Below, piece after piece: positions 1 to 8,566 of a DNA stretch of 64,000 bases. The stretch is from Chitinispirillum alkaliphilum (GTDB lineage Bacteria; Fibrobacterota; Chitinivibrionia; Chitinivibrionales; Chitinispirillaceae). The stretch spans positions 17,798 to 81,797 of the forward strand of contig LDWW01000018.1 of the NCBI GenBank assembly GCA_001045525.1. Reading direction: 5' to 3'. Numbering within the stretch: position 1 is the first letter of the stretch; the number at the start of each line of letters is the position of its first letter. The notes beneath the pieces are model-generated. The model worked only from the letters and a program-made list of their open reading frames with translations, did no database searches and had not been told where the DNA came from. The translations under genes were made by a program, and so were the position numbers.

Positions 1-898
1 ATTCGACAATCTCATCCATAGCCTCTGTAGCCTCCTTGAACATTGGTGCCAACAATGGATAACAATGTATCATATCTCTCCCTTGTCTGAATTCTATATC
101 AACTCCCGCTTCTTTTGCTTTCAAATAGAATTTTTCTCCATCCTCAAACAATTCATCATCCATGCCGGAGTTTACGAAGATCGGAGGTAAGCCCTGTAAG
201 TCCCCGAACAATGGCGAAATTAAGGGATCTTTTGCATTGTTATTACCAACATAATAATGACTAAAAACGGTCCATGAGTATAACGGTGCCGGTGAGACAT
301 TATTTTTTGTCCGGTAAGAATCACTTGAGCAAGTCAAATCTGTCCATGGTGAAATAGCCACTGCAGCAGCTGGTAATGAGACATTTCTCTCTTTCAAGGC
401 AAGCAAAGAAGCCAGGCACAAGCCCCCTCCGGCAGACTCACCTGCAATTATGATATTATCCGGCTTATACCCTGAAGCCAGAAGCCACCTGTATACCGTA
501 ACAGTATCCTCCAAAGCTGCCGGAAACGGGTTTTCAGGGGCAAGCCGATATTCAAAAAGTAAATTATTTACACCGGTGGCCAGCGCGAACTTTGATATAA
601 TTCCTCTATGATCATCACATGACCCGGATACATACCCTCCCCCATGAACATACATGATAATCTTATTTGGATCAGCACCTTCCGGCATTAACCATTCGGA
701 ATGAATACCATGAATCGATTGCTTTTTGATGCTTATTTCTTCAGGTACTTTTCCAAATTTTTTTGCACCCTTCTCGCACCTTTCCCTGAATGCTGGAATG
801 GAAGTATTCAAATCAAATATTTCTTTTTTAATCTTTCCCTGAAAGATATGTCCATTCCTGATAAGGAAATTAAATAACTTACTTTTAAAACTGGCCAT
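1..898 (-). CDS. alpha/beta hydrolase, HSL-type esterase (3' end cut off)
   Basis: The frame is open from an ATG at 898 to the left edge, giving 299 codons with no stop, so the C-terminus lies outside the window. The translation shows the oxyanion-hole motif HGGG (in YVHGGGYVSGS), the nucleophile elbow GESAGG, a downstream acid in SGMDDELFEDG and a catalytic His in MIHCYPL. That set is diagnostic of the hormone-sensitive-lipase (family IV) carboxylesterases, which hydrolyse short acyl esters. Family members are about 300-320 residues, so only a few residues are missing. No signal peptide is seen, so it is probably cytoplasmic. The HD-domain gene ends 17 bp upstream of its start on the same strand, suggesting co-transcription. 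Substrate unknown. Confidence 0.88.
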   Translation of the reverse strand, partial: MASFKSKLFNFLIRNGHIFQGKIKKEIFDLNTSIPAFRERCEKGAKKFGKVPEEISIKKQSIHGIHSEWLMPEGADPNKIIMYVHGGGYVSGSCDDHRGIISKFALATGVNNLLFEYRLAPENPFPAALEDTVTVYRWLLASGYKPDNIIIAGESAGGGLCLASLLALKERNVSLPAAAVAISPWTDLTCSSDSYRTKNNVSPAPLYSWTVFSHYYVGNNNAKDPLISPLFGDLQGLPPIFVNSGMDDELFEDGEKFYLKAKEAGVDIEFRQGRDMIHCYPLLAPMFKEATEAMDEIVE

Positions 899-915
899 AA
901 GTCTGACTCCTTTAC

Positions 916-1515
916 TTAATCCCCTTTAGTGTACAAACCAGCATTTTCACTTTCCTGTATTACTCTCTTTGCAAATTCCCACAATTCCTTTGAGGTATCT
1001 TCTATAAATTTTTTTTTTGCAATAATCTGGTCAGTTTTTAATTTATGCTTGATTATACCCTGACCTTTGGATAAAAGATGGTTCATAAGTGGTTGTAAAC
1101 CATCAAGGGCTGCAGCAAACCTGGCATCAGCTGTTTCCCTCTTTTCAAATTCCTGCCATAGCGACATGAATTCTCTTTTTGTGATTTCAGGTAAAAGTCC
1201 AAAAACCCGGTTAGCGGTAGCATATTCCTTTTCTCCCTTTGTTTTATTTGCTTCGCAGTCATAAAGAAAAGTGTCTCCGGTGTCTATCTCTACGATGTCA
1301 TGTATCAGCAACATCTTCAATACTCTCAATAAATCTATTTCCTTTGAATCTGAATATTCAGATAAAACAATAGCCATAAGAGCAATATGCCAGGAATGTT
1401 CCGCACTATTCTCTTGCCGTGAGCCATCGATAACTACATTTTGCCTAAATATCAATTTAAGCTTTTCAACTTCCTTAATGAACTCCATACGTTTATATAA
1501 ATCTGTATTATTCAA
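916..1515 (-). CDS. HD-domain hydrolase (HDDC2/YfbR-like)
   Basis: A 199-residue soluble protein with the metal-binding HD signature: SAEHSWHIA near residue 38 supplies the first His, LIHDIVEIDTGD near residue 70 supplies the HD pair, and a later Asp lies in RFAAALDGLQP. This is the HD_3 type, whose characterised members (YfbR, HDDC2) are 5'-deoxynucleotidases that dephosphorylate dNMPs. Length and motif order match that family well. The exact substrate cannot be read from sequence. It is first in a minus-strand pair with the esterase. Confidence 0.85.
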   Translation of the reverse strand: MNNTDLYKRMEFIKEVEKLKLIFRQNVVIDGSRQENSAEHSWHIALMAIVLSEYSDSKEIDLLRVLKMLLIHDIVEIDTGDTFLYDCEANKTKGEKEYATANRVFGLLPEITKREFMSLWQEFEKRETADARFAAALDGLQPLMNHLLSKGQGIIKHKLKTDQIIAKKKFIEDTSKELWEFAKRVIQESENAGLYTKGD

Positions 1516-1817
1516 TATGTTTACCTTTCAATAATTGGTTACAGTTCTGTATATTTACATATACATTTAAAATTAATGCCTGAAAGAATGTAAAATAGCA
1601 TATAGTTACATGATGTGTAAATTTCTTGAGGTTGTCAGTTTTCTACTTTGATGATAGTCGCAGTCCCGTATTAGCGTTTATCATATAATTCATAAAAATT
1701 ATTATCTGATTTTAAGATTTGATTAAATTAACAGGTCTGCATTTATTTAATTTACAACCATACCCATTTTTTCATAGCTAAATTCAAGCATTTTAAAAAA
1801 AGGTACTCAAATACATT
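1516..1817. other. divergent intergenic region
   Basis: About 300 bp of AT-rich sequence between two divergent genes. It must hold both promoters, but I see no consensus -35/-10 pair strong enough to call and no ORF or RNA gene. Confidence 0.4.
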
Positions 1818-2546
1818 ATGCCCGATTCAAATTTCACCGGCGACAAAAAACTTCCCCTTAAATCACCGCTTGCAGCTCCTGAGAGAGCATTAATAGAGTG
1901 GCTGACCCCAAGATTTACAAAACACATTGAAGGATATCACCTGACACTCATGACTATTATCTGGAGCATTGGCGCGGTTGCCTGCGGGTGGCTTGCCAGA
2001 GGACAGGTAATGTGGCTTCTGTCCGGGATAGTTTTTCAGCTTGCACAATGGTTTACAGATTCTCTTGACGGGAGTTTGGGCAGGTATCGGGACACAGGTA
2101 TTCCCAAATGGGGATACTACATGGATCATTTTCTCGATTACATCTTTTTGTGTGCAGGAATTACAGGGCTTGCTATGCTTCTGGATGGAACAGACCGGTT
2201 TATGATGATGGCTGTTATGCCCATTGCTGCAGGATTTATGGTTAGTTCATATCTGGCATTTTCAAGCACCGGTCAGTTTAAAATCACCTTTCTTGGAATA
2301 GGCCCCACAGAGCTTCGTCTTTTTATGATTATAATTTACGGATTGGTGATAATGTCTGGAACGGCTATAATTTCAAAACCCTTACCCTACTTGCTGGTTT
2401 TCTTAAGTATAGGTCTTTGTGTGGTGGTGTATCGTACACAGAAATATATCTGGAAGATTGACATGTCTGATAAGGCTTCAAGAGCAGATAGTCCGAACAA
2501 AGAGTCTTCGGTAGTAAGTAGCTCTGATGTTACAGTTGGCGGATGA
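1818..2546 (+). CDS. CDP-alcohol phosphatidyltransferase family membrane protein
   Basis: A 242-residue integral membrane protein with about six hydrophobic segments. Residues about 81-107 carry the CDP-alcohol phosphotransferase signature D-x2-D-G-x2-(A/G)-R-x9-G-x3-D-x3-D: DSLDGSLGR followed by GYYMDHFLD. The usual Ala before Arg is Gly here. Such enzymes move a phosphoalcohol from a CDP-linked donor to an alcohol acceptor, as in phospholipid synthesis. Acceptor unknown; it is not clearly pgsA or pssA. The Ser-rich C-terminal tail (last about 25 residues) looks unstructured. An AAAAAAGG stretch just upstream serves as a weak ribosome site. Confidence 0.85.
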   Translation: MPDSNFTGDKKLPLKSPLAAPERALIEWLTPRFTKHIEGYHLTLMTIIWSIGAVACGWLARGQVMWLLSGIVFQLAQWFTDSLDGSLGRYRDTGIPKWGYYMDHFLDYIFLCAGITGLAMLLDGTDRFMMMAVMPIAAGFMVSSYLAFSSTGQFKITFLGIGPTELRLFMIIIYGLVIMSGTAIISKPLPYLLVFLSIGLCVVVYRTQKYIWKIDMSDKASRADSPNKESSVVSSSDVTVGG

Positions 2547-2570
2547 GATGAGAGAAAGGAGGTTTAACCC

Positions 2571-3326
2571 TTAAAACCTATCCTTCCTCTTCCTTATTTC
2601 CGCAAATACCGCAACTGGTGAACGGTCAACCATTTCCAGTTTTTTTCTTATGCTCTTTTCTTTGCATCTTAGAAAAGGATTGGTGGATTTTTCCAGTTTT
2701 ATGCTTGAAGGAGTAGTGTAATGCCCGCTATTGAGTTTTTCTTTTTCATTACGGAGGCGCTCTGAAACGGCATAGTTATCAGGCTCTACGGTGAGAGCAA
2801 ACTCCAGATTGTCAACTGTATACTCATGACCAAAATAGATTTGGGTAGTATCAGGCAAAGAGGCCAGTTTTTGCAGTGAATTATACAACTGATCAGGGCC
2901 ACCCTCAAAAATACGGCCACAGCCTGCCCCAAACAGTGTATCCCCGGTAAAGAGCATTTTTTCTTCTCTGACATACCAGGCAGCCTGAGATTTTGTATGT
3001 CCTGGCACGAGTAAAGCCTCTATGGGGATGTTGCAAAATCCGATTCTGTCATGATCTGCAATAATCCTGTCTGCTCCCTTTACTCTCTTATCAGTGGCGA
3101 TGATTTCACACCCTGTAGTTTCTTTGAGTTTAAGATTTCCTGCGGTGTGATCGGAGTGGTGATGAGTGCTGAGGATTGCCAGAAGTCTGAGGTTTTCCCG
3201 TTGGAGATGTTCAGATATGAGCTTTTCGTCACATGCATCGATCACAATTGCACAATTATTACACTTGAGAACATAACTGTAGTTATCCGGCGGGATCAGA
3301 ATAGTATCAACCGTAATACAGTTCAC
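2571..3326 (-). CDS. gloB: hydroxyacylglutathione hydrolase (glyoxalase II)
   Basis: A metallo-beta-lactamase-fold hydrolase of 251 residues. The dinuclear metal motif THHHSDH is at residues about 54-60, further ligands lie in LVPGHT and FTGDTLF, and FGHEYT gives the last His. The C-terminal NPFLRC segment and the Lys/Arg-rich end match the HAGH C-terminal domain that binds the glutathione thioester. The reaction is S-lactoylglutathione to lactate plus glutathione, in the cytoplasm. The start lies 7 bp after the rnhA stop, so the two are probably co-transcribed. In an organism with another thiol the true thioester could differ. Confidence 0.88.
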   Translation of the reverse strand: MNCITVDTILIPPDNYSYVLKCNNCAIVIDACDEKLISEHLQRENLRLLAILSTHHHSDHTAGNLKLKETTGCEIIATDKRVKGADRIIADHDRIGFCNIPIEALLVPGHTKSQAAWYVREEKMLFTGDTLFGAGCGRIFEGGPDQLYNSLQKLASLPDTTQIYFGHEYTVDNLEFALTVEPDNYAVSERLRNEKEKLNSGHYTTPSSIKLEKSTNPFLRCKEKSIRKKLEMVDRSPVAVFAEIRKRKDRF

Positions 3327-3333
3327 GTTTACC

Positions 3334-3792
3334 TCATGTGCGGGTATCAGGCGGTAAATCGGGTTTTGATGCAGCCTTTACCGCGAGCTGGTCACAGCGC
3401 TCATTTTCGGGGTGCCCGTTATGCCCCCGAACCCACTGAAACACAACTTTGTGTTTATCTATGAGATTAAGTAGCCGCTCCCAAAGATCGGGATTGAGTG
3501 CTGGCTCTTTTTTGTTGCGCATCCAACCCATTGAACGCCATTTGCGCGCCCATCCTTTTTGCACTGCATTCACTATATATTGCGAATCTGTAACAATGGT
3601 CACCTCACAAGGTTCCTTGAGAGTTTCCAGTGCAATAATAGTACCCATAAGCTCCATACGGTTATTGGTTGTATTGCTGAATCCACCGGAAAGTTCCTTC
3701 TCGTGACCGTTATATCTGAGTACAACTCCGTAACCGCCTGGCCCGGGATTTCCCGAGCAGGCACCATCTGTGTAGGCTGTGATTTTTTTCAT
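3334..3792 (-). CDS. rnhA: ribonuclease HI
   Basis: 152 residues, the usual size for bacterial RNase HI. The four catalytic carboxylates are present: Asp in [11 protein letters not shown], Glu in NRMELM, Asp in VTDSQY and Asp in ENERCDQLA. The basic handle segment [12 protein letters not shown] is also conserved. The enzyme cuts RNA in RNA-DNA hybrids, including R-loops and primers. It sits 9 bp after the outer-membrane protein gene and 7 bp before gloB, so it is probably in their operon. The protein ends in a short Pro-rich tail. Confidence 0.95.
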   Translation of the reverse strand: MKKITAYTDGACSGNPGPGGYGVVLRYNGHEKELSGGFSNTTNNRMELMGTIIALETLKEPCEVTIVTDSQYIVNAVQKGWARKWRSMGWMRNKKEPALNPDLWERLLNLIDKHKVVFQWVRGHNGHPENERCDQLAVKAASKPDLPPDTRT

Positions 3793-3801
3793 AGTTTGGT
3801 T

Positions 3802-5091
3802 TCAGTATCTAACGCTGAATGTAGCAATCGCTCGATGCTCTTTAAAGTCCTGGTTTAACATATCTCTACCTAAAATACTTATTGTGGAGACCCCCCAGGT
3901 CTGAAAAGAATACCCGATTTCAAAAGCGGTATTCTGAGTGACTATTCCTACTCCGGCAGATATGGTTTGAAGATTGTTTTTGACCTTATCGAGCTGCTGG
4001 TCACTCCAGTTTCTGCTGGTGTTTTTGTAGTGAGCAATGTAGGGGTAAAGATCATATTTATCATAAGAATAGCCGCCCCTAAGGATAACCGGAATGAAAA
4101 AAAGCGGAACTTCAACTCCCAAACCCGCCCCGGTATTGAAATATCTGGCCTGACTGCTGGTTGGAATATCATCGTTGGGAAAAACATAAGTATAAGGAAA
4201 TGTGTACCTTCCCTCAGCAGTTAATGTCATGAACGGAAGTGTGAGAGCGGCTCCAACAGAACCGGACATCGGTGAATAAAGTTTCCCTTCATAATTACCC
4301 GTTGTTCTGCTTTGACTCTCTGTTCCATTGCGGTAAGTTTTAGTCTCCTCCACAACCTTTTCCTTGAACCTGATTGTCTGAGGAAAGACAAGGCGGGTTC
4401 CGATCCTGAACAGATCAGCATAGTTGTACATCAATCCCACCCGCATGTCGTAGCCGAAAAAATCTGTATAGATATTTTGCACTGTATCGGTTTTTATGCC
4501 CTCGTTAATGTGATCTGTGACAAGGTGGAATCGTACCTCTTCGTGGCCACTTACAATCGAAGCACTGACTCCAGCTCCCAGATTAGGTGCAACCTGAACA
4601 CCAAAGCCCCCGCTCCACATATTCAAACCGCCAAAAACCGAATATTTCTGATCCAGTACAACTTCAGAATTGCCTCTCCGAACAGTTCCCCTATAACTGG
4701 AGATATCATCGAATGCAAAGGGATTGTGATAAGCTGCTGCCATTGTAAAGCCACCCTGAACAGTGGGAATTGCAGCCATTAAACCAATATTGTTGAGTTT
4801 CATTCTTTCGTGGTAATCGTTTTCTCTATACCCGCTTAGATCAGAGCTGATATTTGTCCTGTGCCCGTCAAGAGACATCTGAAACTCCCGTACCGGTAAA
4901 AACGCCAGCCCGGCAGGATTCCAGTACAGTGCTGTCAGGTCATTTGAAACAGCTGTATAGTTATTGGCAAGCGAAAAAGCTCTTGCCCCAACACCATGAG
5001 CAGTTCCGGTGCGCGGAAATACAGGGGCAGCAACACAAACAGAAACAAAAGCAATAACCAAAAGGCTAACCAATACAGTTCTTTTCATCAA
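3802..5091 (-). CDS. outer-membrane beta-barrel protein, PorV/FadL-like
   Basis: 429 residues beginning with a Sec signal peptide (MMKRTVLVSLLVIAFVSV, cleavage near VCVAA-P). The mature N-terminus GARAFSLANNYTAVSNDLTA followed by LYWNPAGL is the hallmark of the OMPP1/FadL/PorV superfamily. The rest alternates hydrophobic and polar residues as in a beta-barrel and ends in an aromatic-Arg pair (SVRY). FadL proteins import hydrophobic molecules and PorV serves type IX secretion; the sequence alone does not tell which applies. Its start overlaps the stop of the upstream lipoprotein gene by 4 bp (ATGA), so the two are translationally coupled. Confidence 0.8.
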   Translation of the reverse strand: MMKRTVLVSLLVIAFVSVCVAAPVFPRTGTAHGVGARAFSLANNYTAVSNDLTALYWNPAGLAFLPVREFQMSLDGHRTNISSDLSGYRENDYHERMKLNNIGLMAAIPTVQGGFTMAAAYHNPFAFDDISSYRGTVRRGNSEVVLDQKYSVFGGLNMWSGGFGVQVAPNLGAGVSASIVSGHEEVRFHLVTDHINEGIKTDTVQNIYTDFFGYDMRVGLMYNYADLFRIGTRLVFPQTIRFKEKVVEETKTYRNGTESQSRTTGNYEGKLYSPMSGSVGAALTLPFMTLTAEGRYTFPYTYVFPNDDIPTSSQARYFNTGAGLGVEVPLFFIPVILRGGYSYDKYDLYPYIAHYKNTSRNWSDQQLDKVKNNLQTISAGVGIVTQNTAFEIGYSFQTWGVSTISILGRDMLNQDFKEHRAIATFSVRY

Positions 5092-5768
5092 AATCTCCTG
5101 GGGTTACGGCGCCTGACCGGTTCTGAATCTTCTTTTTTATCCGAGGAATCTGAATCTCCCGATGAGGCTGATCCAGTGGAGGTGGCTGATTCCCTTTCAA
5201 CCGGTCTTGTAGGATTATCTGTTCTAATAAGCGGAGCCGGGCTCACCGGAGTCCCAGTACCAGTACCGGAACTCTCACTCTGCACAGGTTCAGCACCCTG
5301 TAGGCCTGAGGTTGAAGATCTGCGGGCTGGTCTGTGAGATGAGGTGTCACTTTCAGGTGGAATCGTTCCGTCAGTGGGCGGAGGACTTACCCCGACATAT
5401 CTGCAGGTGCGTGTGCGGTAATCGAAATAGTAGTAAGGTGGGCAGATATCATAATCGCGGAAATAGGGGCTTGTTCTATACCACCAGGGAAGATTATTAA
5501 AGTGATACCAATCTTTTGAATAATTTGACCTGAAACATCTTAGCCTTGGAAAACCCGCCAGATCCCTTTCCCATACACAAATTTCACGATCTCTCCGCTC
5601 AACGGTATCAACCCTGTGTATAACTCTTACAGTATCACCTGTTTCAGGATCAATCATGGTGTACTGCTTCTTAGGTATAAGCTCCCTGTCCATGGTCGCA
5701 AACTGAGTGTAACATCCATTGAGAAATATCAACAACAGACCAGAGAATACAAATACACCTATTTTCAT
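5088..5768 (-). CDS. predicted lipoprotein, Ser/Thr/Pro-rich C-terminus
   Basis: 226 residues with a type II signal peptide: the hydrophobic stretch VFVFSGLLLIFLNG runs into lipobox LNGC at residues about 16-19, so the mature protein should be lipidated at Cys19. The middle (about residues 60-125) is rich in Tyr, Trp, Arg and Cys (WYHFNNLPWWYRTSPYF), and the last 100 residues are low-complexity Ser/Thr/Pro/Gly ending in RRRNPRRF. No family recognised. It heads the operon with the outer-membrane protein, rnhA and gloB, so it may assist that barrel. Confidence 0.75.
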   Translation of the reverse strand: MKIGVFVFSGLLLIFLNGCYTQFATMDRELIPKKQYTMIDPETGDTVRVIHRVDTVERRDREICVWERDLAGFPRLRCFRSNYSKDWYHFNNLPWWYRTSPYFRDYDICPPYYYFDYRTRTCRYVGVSPPPTDGTIPPESDTSSHRPARRSSTSGLQGAEPVQSESSGTGTGTPVSPAPLIRTDNPTRPVERESATSTGSASSGDSDSSDKKEDSEPVRRRNPRRF

Positions 5769-6056
5769 TTATTTAATGCTCCTGTTTAATTTTGAGAGCC
5801 CCACCCTATCTATAAATATAGACACAGTTTATCTTAAAAAGCCAAAAATCTGAAATTTAATACAGTGCATACATTTTTACTACGTCTGTTCAGAGCTGCT
5901 TATTTAAGGGCTTATAATTTTCAACAATTCTGCTCATTATCTCTGTTAGACCACTCTGCCAAAATAATGTTACAGATTGTAAAATTTTTCTTACAAGCGG
6001 AAGGTTCGTGTGATATACATATTAAACCGATTATCATTGGGGAGAAATAAAACACC
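5769..6056. other. intergenic region, no gene recognised
   Basis: 288 bp between the HDOD gene end and the lipoprotein start, both minus strand. It should contain the lipoprotein operon promoter. A 61-codon plus-strand ORF here has no supporting features. No clear terminator hairpin is seen after the HDOD gene. Confidence 0.35.
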
Positions 6057-6971
6057 TTAAGAAGAACCTTCATTGATCATAGAAAGAAATGTTTCAGATC
6101 TTTCATATTCGATAAAAAAGTCGGTTTGCAAACGCTCCAGGTCTGATTCATCTATGGGAAACCCTGAGTTGACAAAAATCTCCCACAGTCTCTCATCATA
6201 CACAGGCACCACCGCTCTGCCGGAGTTACCGGTTTCCGTAAGATGACACAGAAGATCAGCAAGTGTGATAATTGCCACAAAATCCTGTTCTTTCTTTGAC
6301 TCCCATGGCTGGTGGTGATGAAGTATTGTTTCAGAAATCATGGAAGGCAGATTCCATTTCTCGGCCAGCCAGGCTCCGATCCTGCCATGCCCTATTCCTA
6401 AAATTTCTTTCTCGGCATCTTCAAGTGAGCTCTCCTGTGCTTTTTGAAGGATTTCAAGAAAGTCTTTATTGAAGTACTGGTTAAGCACCACTTTTCCTAT
6501 ATCATGAAGCAGACCGGCCACAAAAGCCTCTCCGGCATACCTTGACTGAGTATTCCTTGCAACCATTCGCGCGGCAATACCACAGGCAACAGAGTGTTCC
6601 CAGAATCTTACGATATCAAAACTGTTGCTATCGGATGATTTTTTAAAGACATCAAAAACAGATAACCACAGCCCCATGTCTTTGACAGTGTTGAAACCCA
6701 GAACGACAATGGCCATGTTTACAGTTGATATTTCTCTTGAAAACCCGTAATATGCACTGTTTGCAAGCTTGAGGATTTTTGCAGTGAGCGCCTGGTCTGT
6801 AGAGATTAGCCTGGCGAGTGTGGAGGCTGATGTACGCGGGTTATCAATCATCTCAAGCATCTTTGATACCACTGTAGGAAGGGTTGGCAGACCGATGATA
6901 CTTTGAGTGATTCTTTTGATTCGGGCTGAATCGTGCTGTCTTACTACGTGTTTGGAATTATCTGAATTCAT
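6057..6971 (-). CDS. HDOD-domain signalling protein
   Basis: 304 residues. The HDOD domain spans about residues 20-230, with the opening signature LPTLPTVVSKMLEMI, the segment KILKLANSAYYGF and an HD pair in LLHDIGKVVLNQYF. HDOD proteins are mostly non-enzymatic signalling or scaffold proteins related to HD-GYP phosphodiesterases, often linked to motility and c-di-GMP control; the GYP motif is absent. It is the last gene of the flagellar cluster, 34 bp after the small Lys-rich protein, which supports a motility role. The precise function is an inference. Confidence 0.85.
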   Translation of the reverse strand: MNSDNSKHVVRQHDSARIKRITQSIIGLPTLPTVVSKMLEMIDNPRTSASTLARLISTDQALTAKILKLANSAYYGFSREISTVNMAIVVLGFNTVKDMGLWLSVFDVFKKSSDSNSFDIVRFWEHSVACGIAARMVARNTQSRYAGEAFVAGLLHDIGKVVLNQYFNKDFLEILQKAQESSLEDAEKEILGIGHGRIGAWLAEKWNLPSMISETILHHHQPWESKKEQDFVAIITLADLLCHLTETGNSGRAVVPVYDERLWEIFVNSGFPIDESDLERLQTDFFIEYERSETFLSMINEGSS

Positions 6972-7005
6972 AACTTATTCTCATTAAAATTGGTAGTATA
7001 GCGGG

Positions 7006-7317
7006 CTAAGCCTGCAGATCAACAAAGAAGCCCTCATCTGACCTTGATTTTTTTCCTTTGTTATGCTTACTGCTGTCCTTTTTGTTTTTTGCGGACTTTT
7101 TTCCTGATTTTTCCTCTTTTTTTCTATCTTTTGGATCAATCCTTTTACCTTCTGATTTTTCAGGAGCAACAGGAACCTTTATACGGTTATGAAGTTCATC
7201 CCGGGCGATTTGTGAATTCTGTCCCTGAAAAACCAACGGGGCACGCTGGCTCTCGGATTGGTTTCTTTCAAACTGAGGTACATTGTTAATAGATATATGA
7301 ACATCAACCCCACTCAT
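7006..7317 (-). CDS. small Lys-rich protein of the flagellar operon
   Basis: 103 residues, with a very basic middle (about residues 55-90 nearly all Lys, Ser, Asp, Glu) and a hydrophobic end, DEGFFVDLQA. No signal peptide or membrane segment. It lies 17 bp after fliA and 34 bp before the HDOD gene, all on the minus strand. Similar small charged proteins with a short conserved hydrophobic C-terminus occur at this operon position in other flagellated bacteria, but I cannot name a function. The real coding status rests on tight packing and operon context. Confidence 0.6.
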   Translation of the reverse strand: MSGVDVHISINNVPQFERNQSESQRAPLVFQGQNSQIARDELHNRIKVPVAPEKSEGKRIDPKDRKKEEKSGKKSAKNKKDSSKHNKGKKSRSDEGFFVDLQA

Positions 7318-7334
7318 ATCCCCTCATTTTCTCT

Positions 7335-8099
7335 TCAGGCATTTATCTTTTGTAGAAGTTTTGATCTGAGTTTTAGAACAGCTTTGGAGTGTATCTGACT
7401 GACTCTTGATTCCGTCAGTTCAAGCACCACCCCGATTTCCTTCAGTGTCAGCTCTTCGTAGTGATATAACGCCACGACCAGTTTTTCTTTTTCCTGGAGA
7501 TTTGCGATTGCTTCCTTGAGAATATTTTTAACTTCTGAGAACCCGAGTTCTTTAAGCGGATTGTCCCCTCCGGGATCTTCGATTGTATCGATTATTCTCA
7601 ACTCTTTGGCATCCGACCCCCTGTCAGGCATTGCCTCTTCGAGTGATATAAGAGTCGTGGGAGTCACTTCGGAGAGAAGATTTTCATACTCTCCCATCGA
7701 TATACCCAACTCTTTACACACCTCATCATCATATGGCATTCGGCCCAGTTCATTTTCAAGCTTTGAAAAGGTGCGCTGGAGATCTCTTGATTTCTGACGC
7801 ACGGAACGGGGAACCCAGTCCAGGGCTCTGAGTTCATCAAGAACAGCCCCCCGGATTTTATGTCCCGCATAGGTCTCAAACTTAAAACCCCGACCGGGAT
7901 CAAATGTCTCAACCGCTTTTATCAGCCCCATAGTACCGGAGCTTAAAAGATCATCACGATCGACAGATGAGGGCATGTTCACTGCCAGACGCTGAGTAAT
8001 GTATTTAACAAGATGAGCATACTCAAGGAGCAGCTTATCTTTTGCCAATTTTGAACCAGTCTCTTTGAACTCACGCCATAAATTTTCAAGACTTGACAT
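7335..8099 (-). CDS. fliA: flagellar sigma factor sigma-28
   Basis: 254 residues, standard for FliA/WhiG. Region 2 starts at LLEYAHLVKYITQRLA and includes the core-binding and -10 segment DLLSSGTMGLIKAVETFD with GFKFETYAGHKIRGA. Region 3 contains LRALDWVPRSVRQK, typical of sigma-28, and region 4 ends with a helix-turn-helix, LTLKEIGVVLELTESRVSQI. It directs RNA polymerase to late flagellar promoters (flagellin, stator and chemotaxis genes). It lies downstream of flhF and flhG. No flgM anti-sigma gene is visible in this window. Confidence 0.95.
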   Translation of the reverse strand: MSSLENLWREFKETGSKLAKDKLLLEYAHLVKYITQRLAVNMPSSVDRDDLLSSGTMGLIKAVETFDPGRGFKFETYAGHKIRGAVLDELRALDWVPRSVRQKSRDLQRTFSKLENELGRMPYDDEVCKELGISMGEYENLLSEVTPTTLISLEEAMPDRGSDAKELRIIDTIEDPGGDNPLKELGFSEVKNILKEAIANLQEKEKLVVALYHYEELTLKEIGVVLELTESRVSQIHSKAVLKLRSKLLQKINA

Positions 8100-8173
8100 T
8101 GTAACCTCTTATCAATAATTTCAGCACTTGCAAAACAAAATAACCTTTTTGCTTTCTAAGCCGAATCTGCACT

Positions 8174-8533
8174 TTATTTCCTCTTTTTTCCTTTATCTTC
8201 CCCGCTGTTGTCTTTTTCTTCCCTTGCAGCATCAGCCATCTCTGCCAGTATCGGATCATTCTGAACCTGCTGATTATGAATATGCTGCAGCAATCCCCCT
8301 TCAAGCAAATTCATCGGGTCATTGGGTATATCATCAATTACACCTTTTAATAGTACATCTGCAATTACAAACCCGCAAAACCAAAACAGTGAAGCTGCGA
8401 AGAAGCTTTTTATCAAAGCTGAAAACATCACAGATGTATCCAACAGGTTTGAAAAATCAATACTTATCAAAAGCGTTATAAAAAAGGCACTTCCTGCCAA
8501 AATAGTTGAAATACGCTTTATCCAAACAACCAT
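8174..8533 (-). CDS. small two-helix membrane protein of the flagellar operon
   Basis: 119 residues with two hydrophobic helices (about 8-26 and 40-62) and a hydrophilic, charged C-terminal half ending in DKGKKRK. It sits between flhG and fliA with short gaps, so it is likely co-transcribed with them. No known family recognised. The conserved position in a flagellar operon makes a motility role plausible but unproven. Confidence 0.65.
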   Translation of the reverse strand: MVVWIKRISTILAGSAFFITLLISIDFSNLLDTSVMFSALIKSFFAASLFWFCGFVIADVLLKGVIDDIPNDPMNLLEGGLLQHIHNQQVQNDPILAEMADAAREEKDNSGEDKGKKRK

Positions 8534-8566
8534 TTCTCACCTTCTCCGCAACAAATTGTTGACCGT

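Noticed and set aside
3051..5337. Plus-strand ORFs opposite gloB, rnhA and the outer-membrane protein
   Set aside because: They are antisense shadows of well-supported genes.
5865..6050. 61-codon plus-strand ORF between the HDOD and lipoprotein genes
   Set aside because: No ribosome site, domain or operon context.
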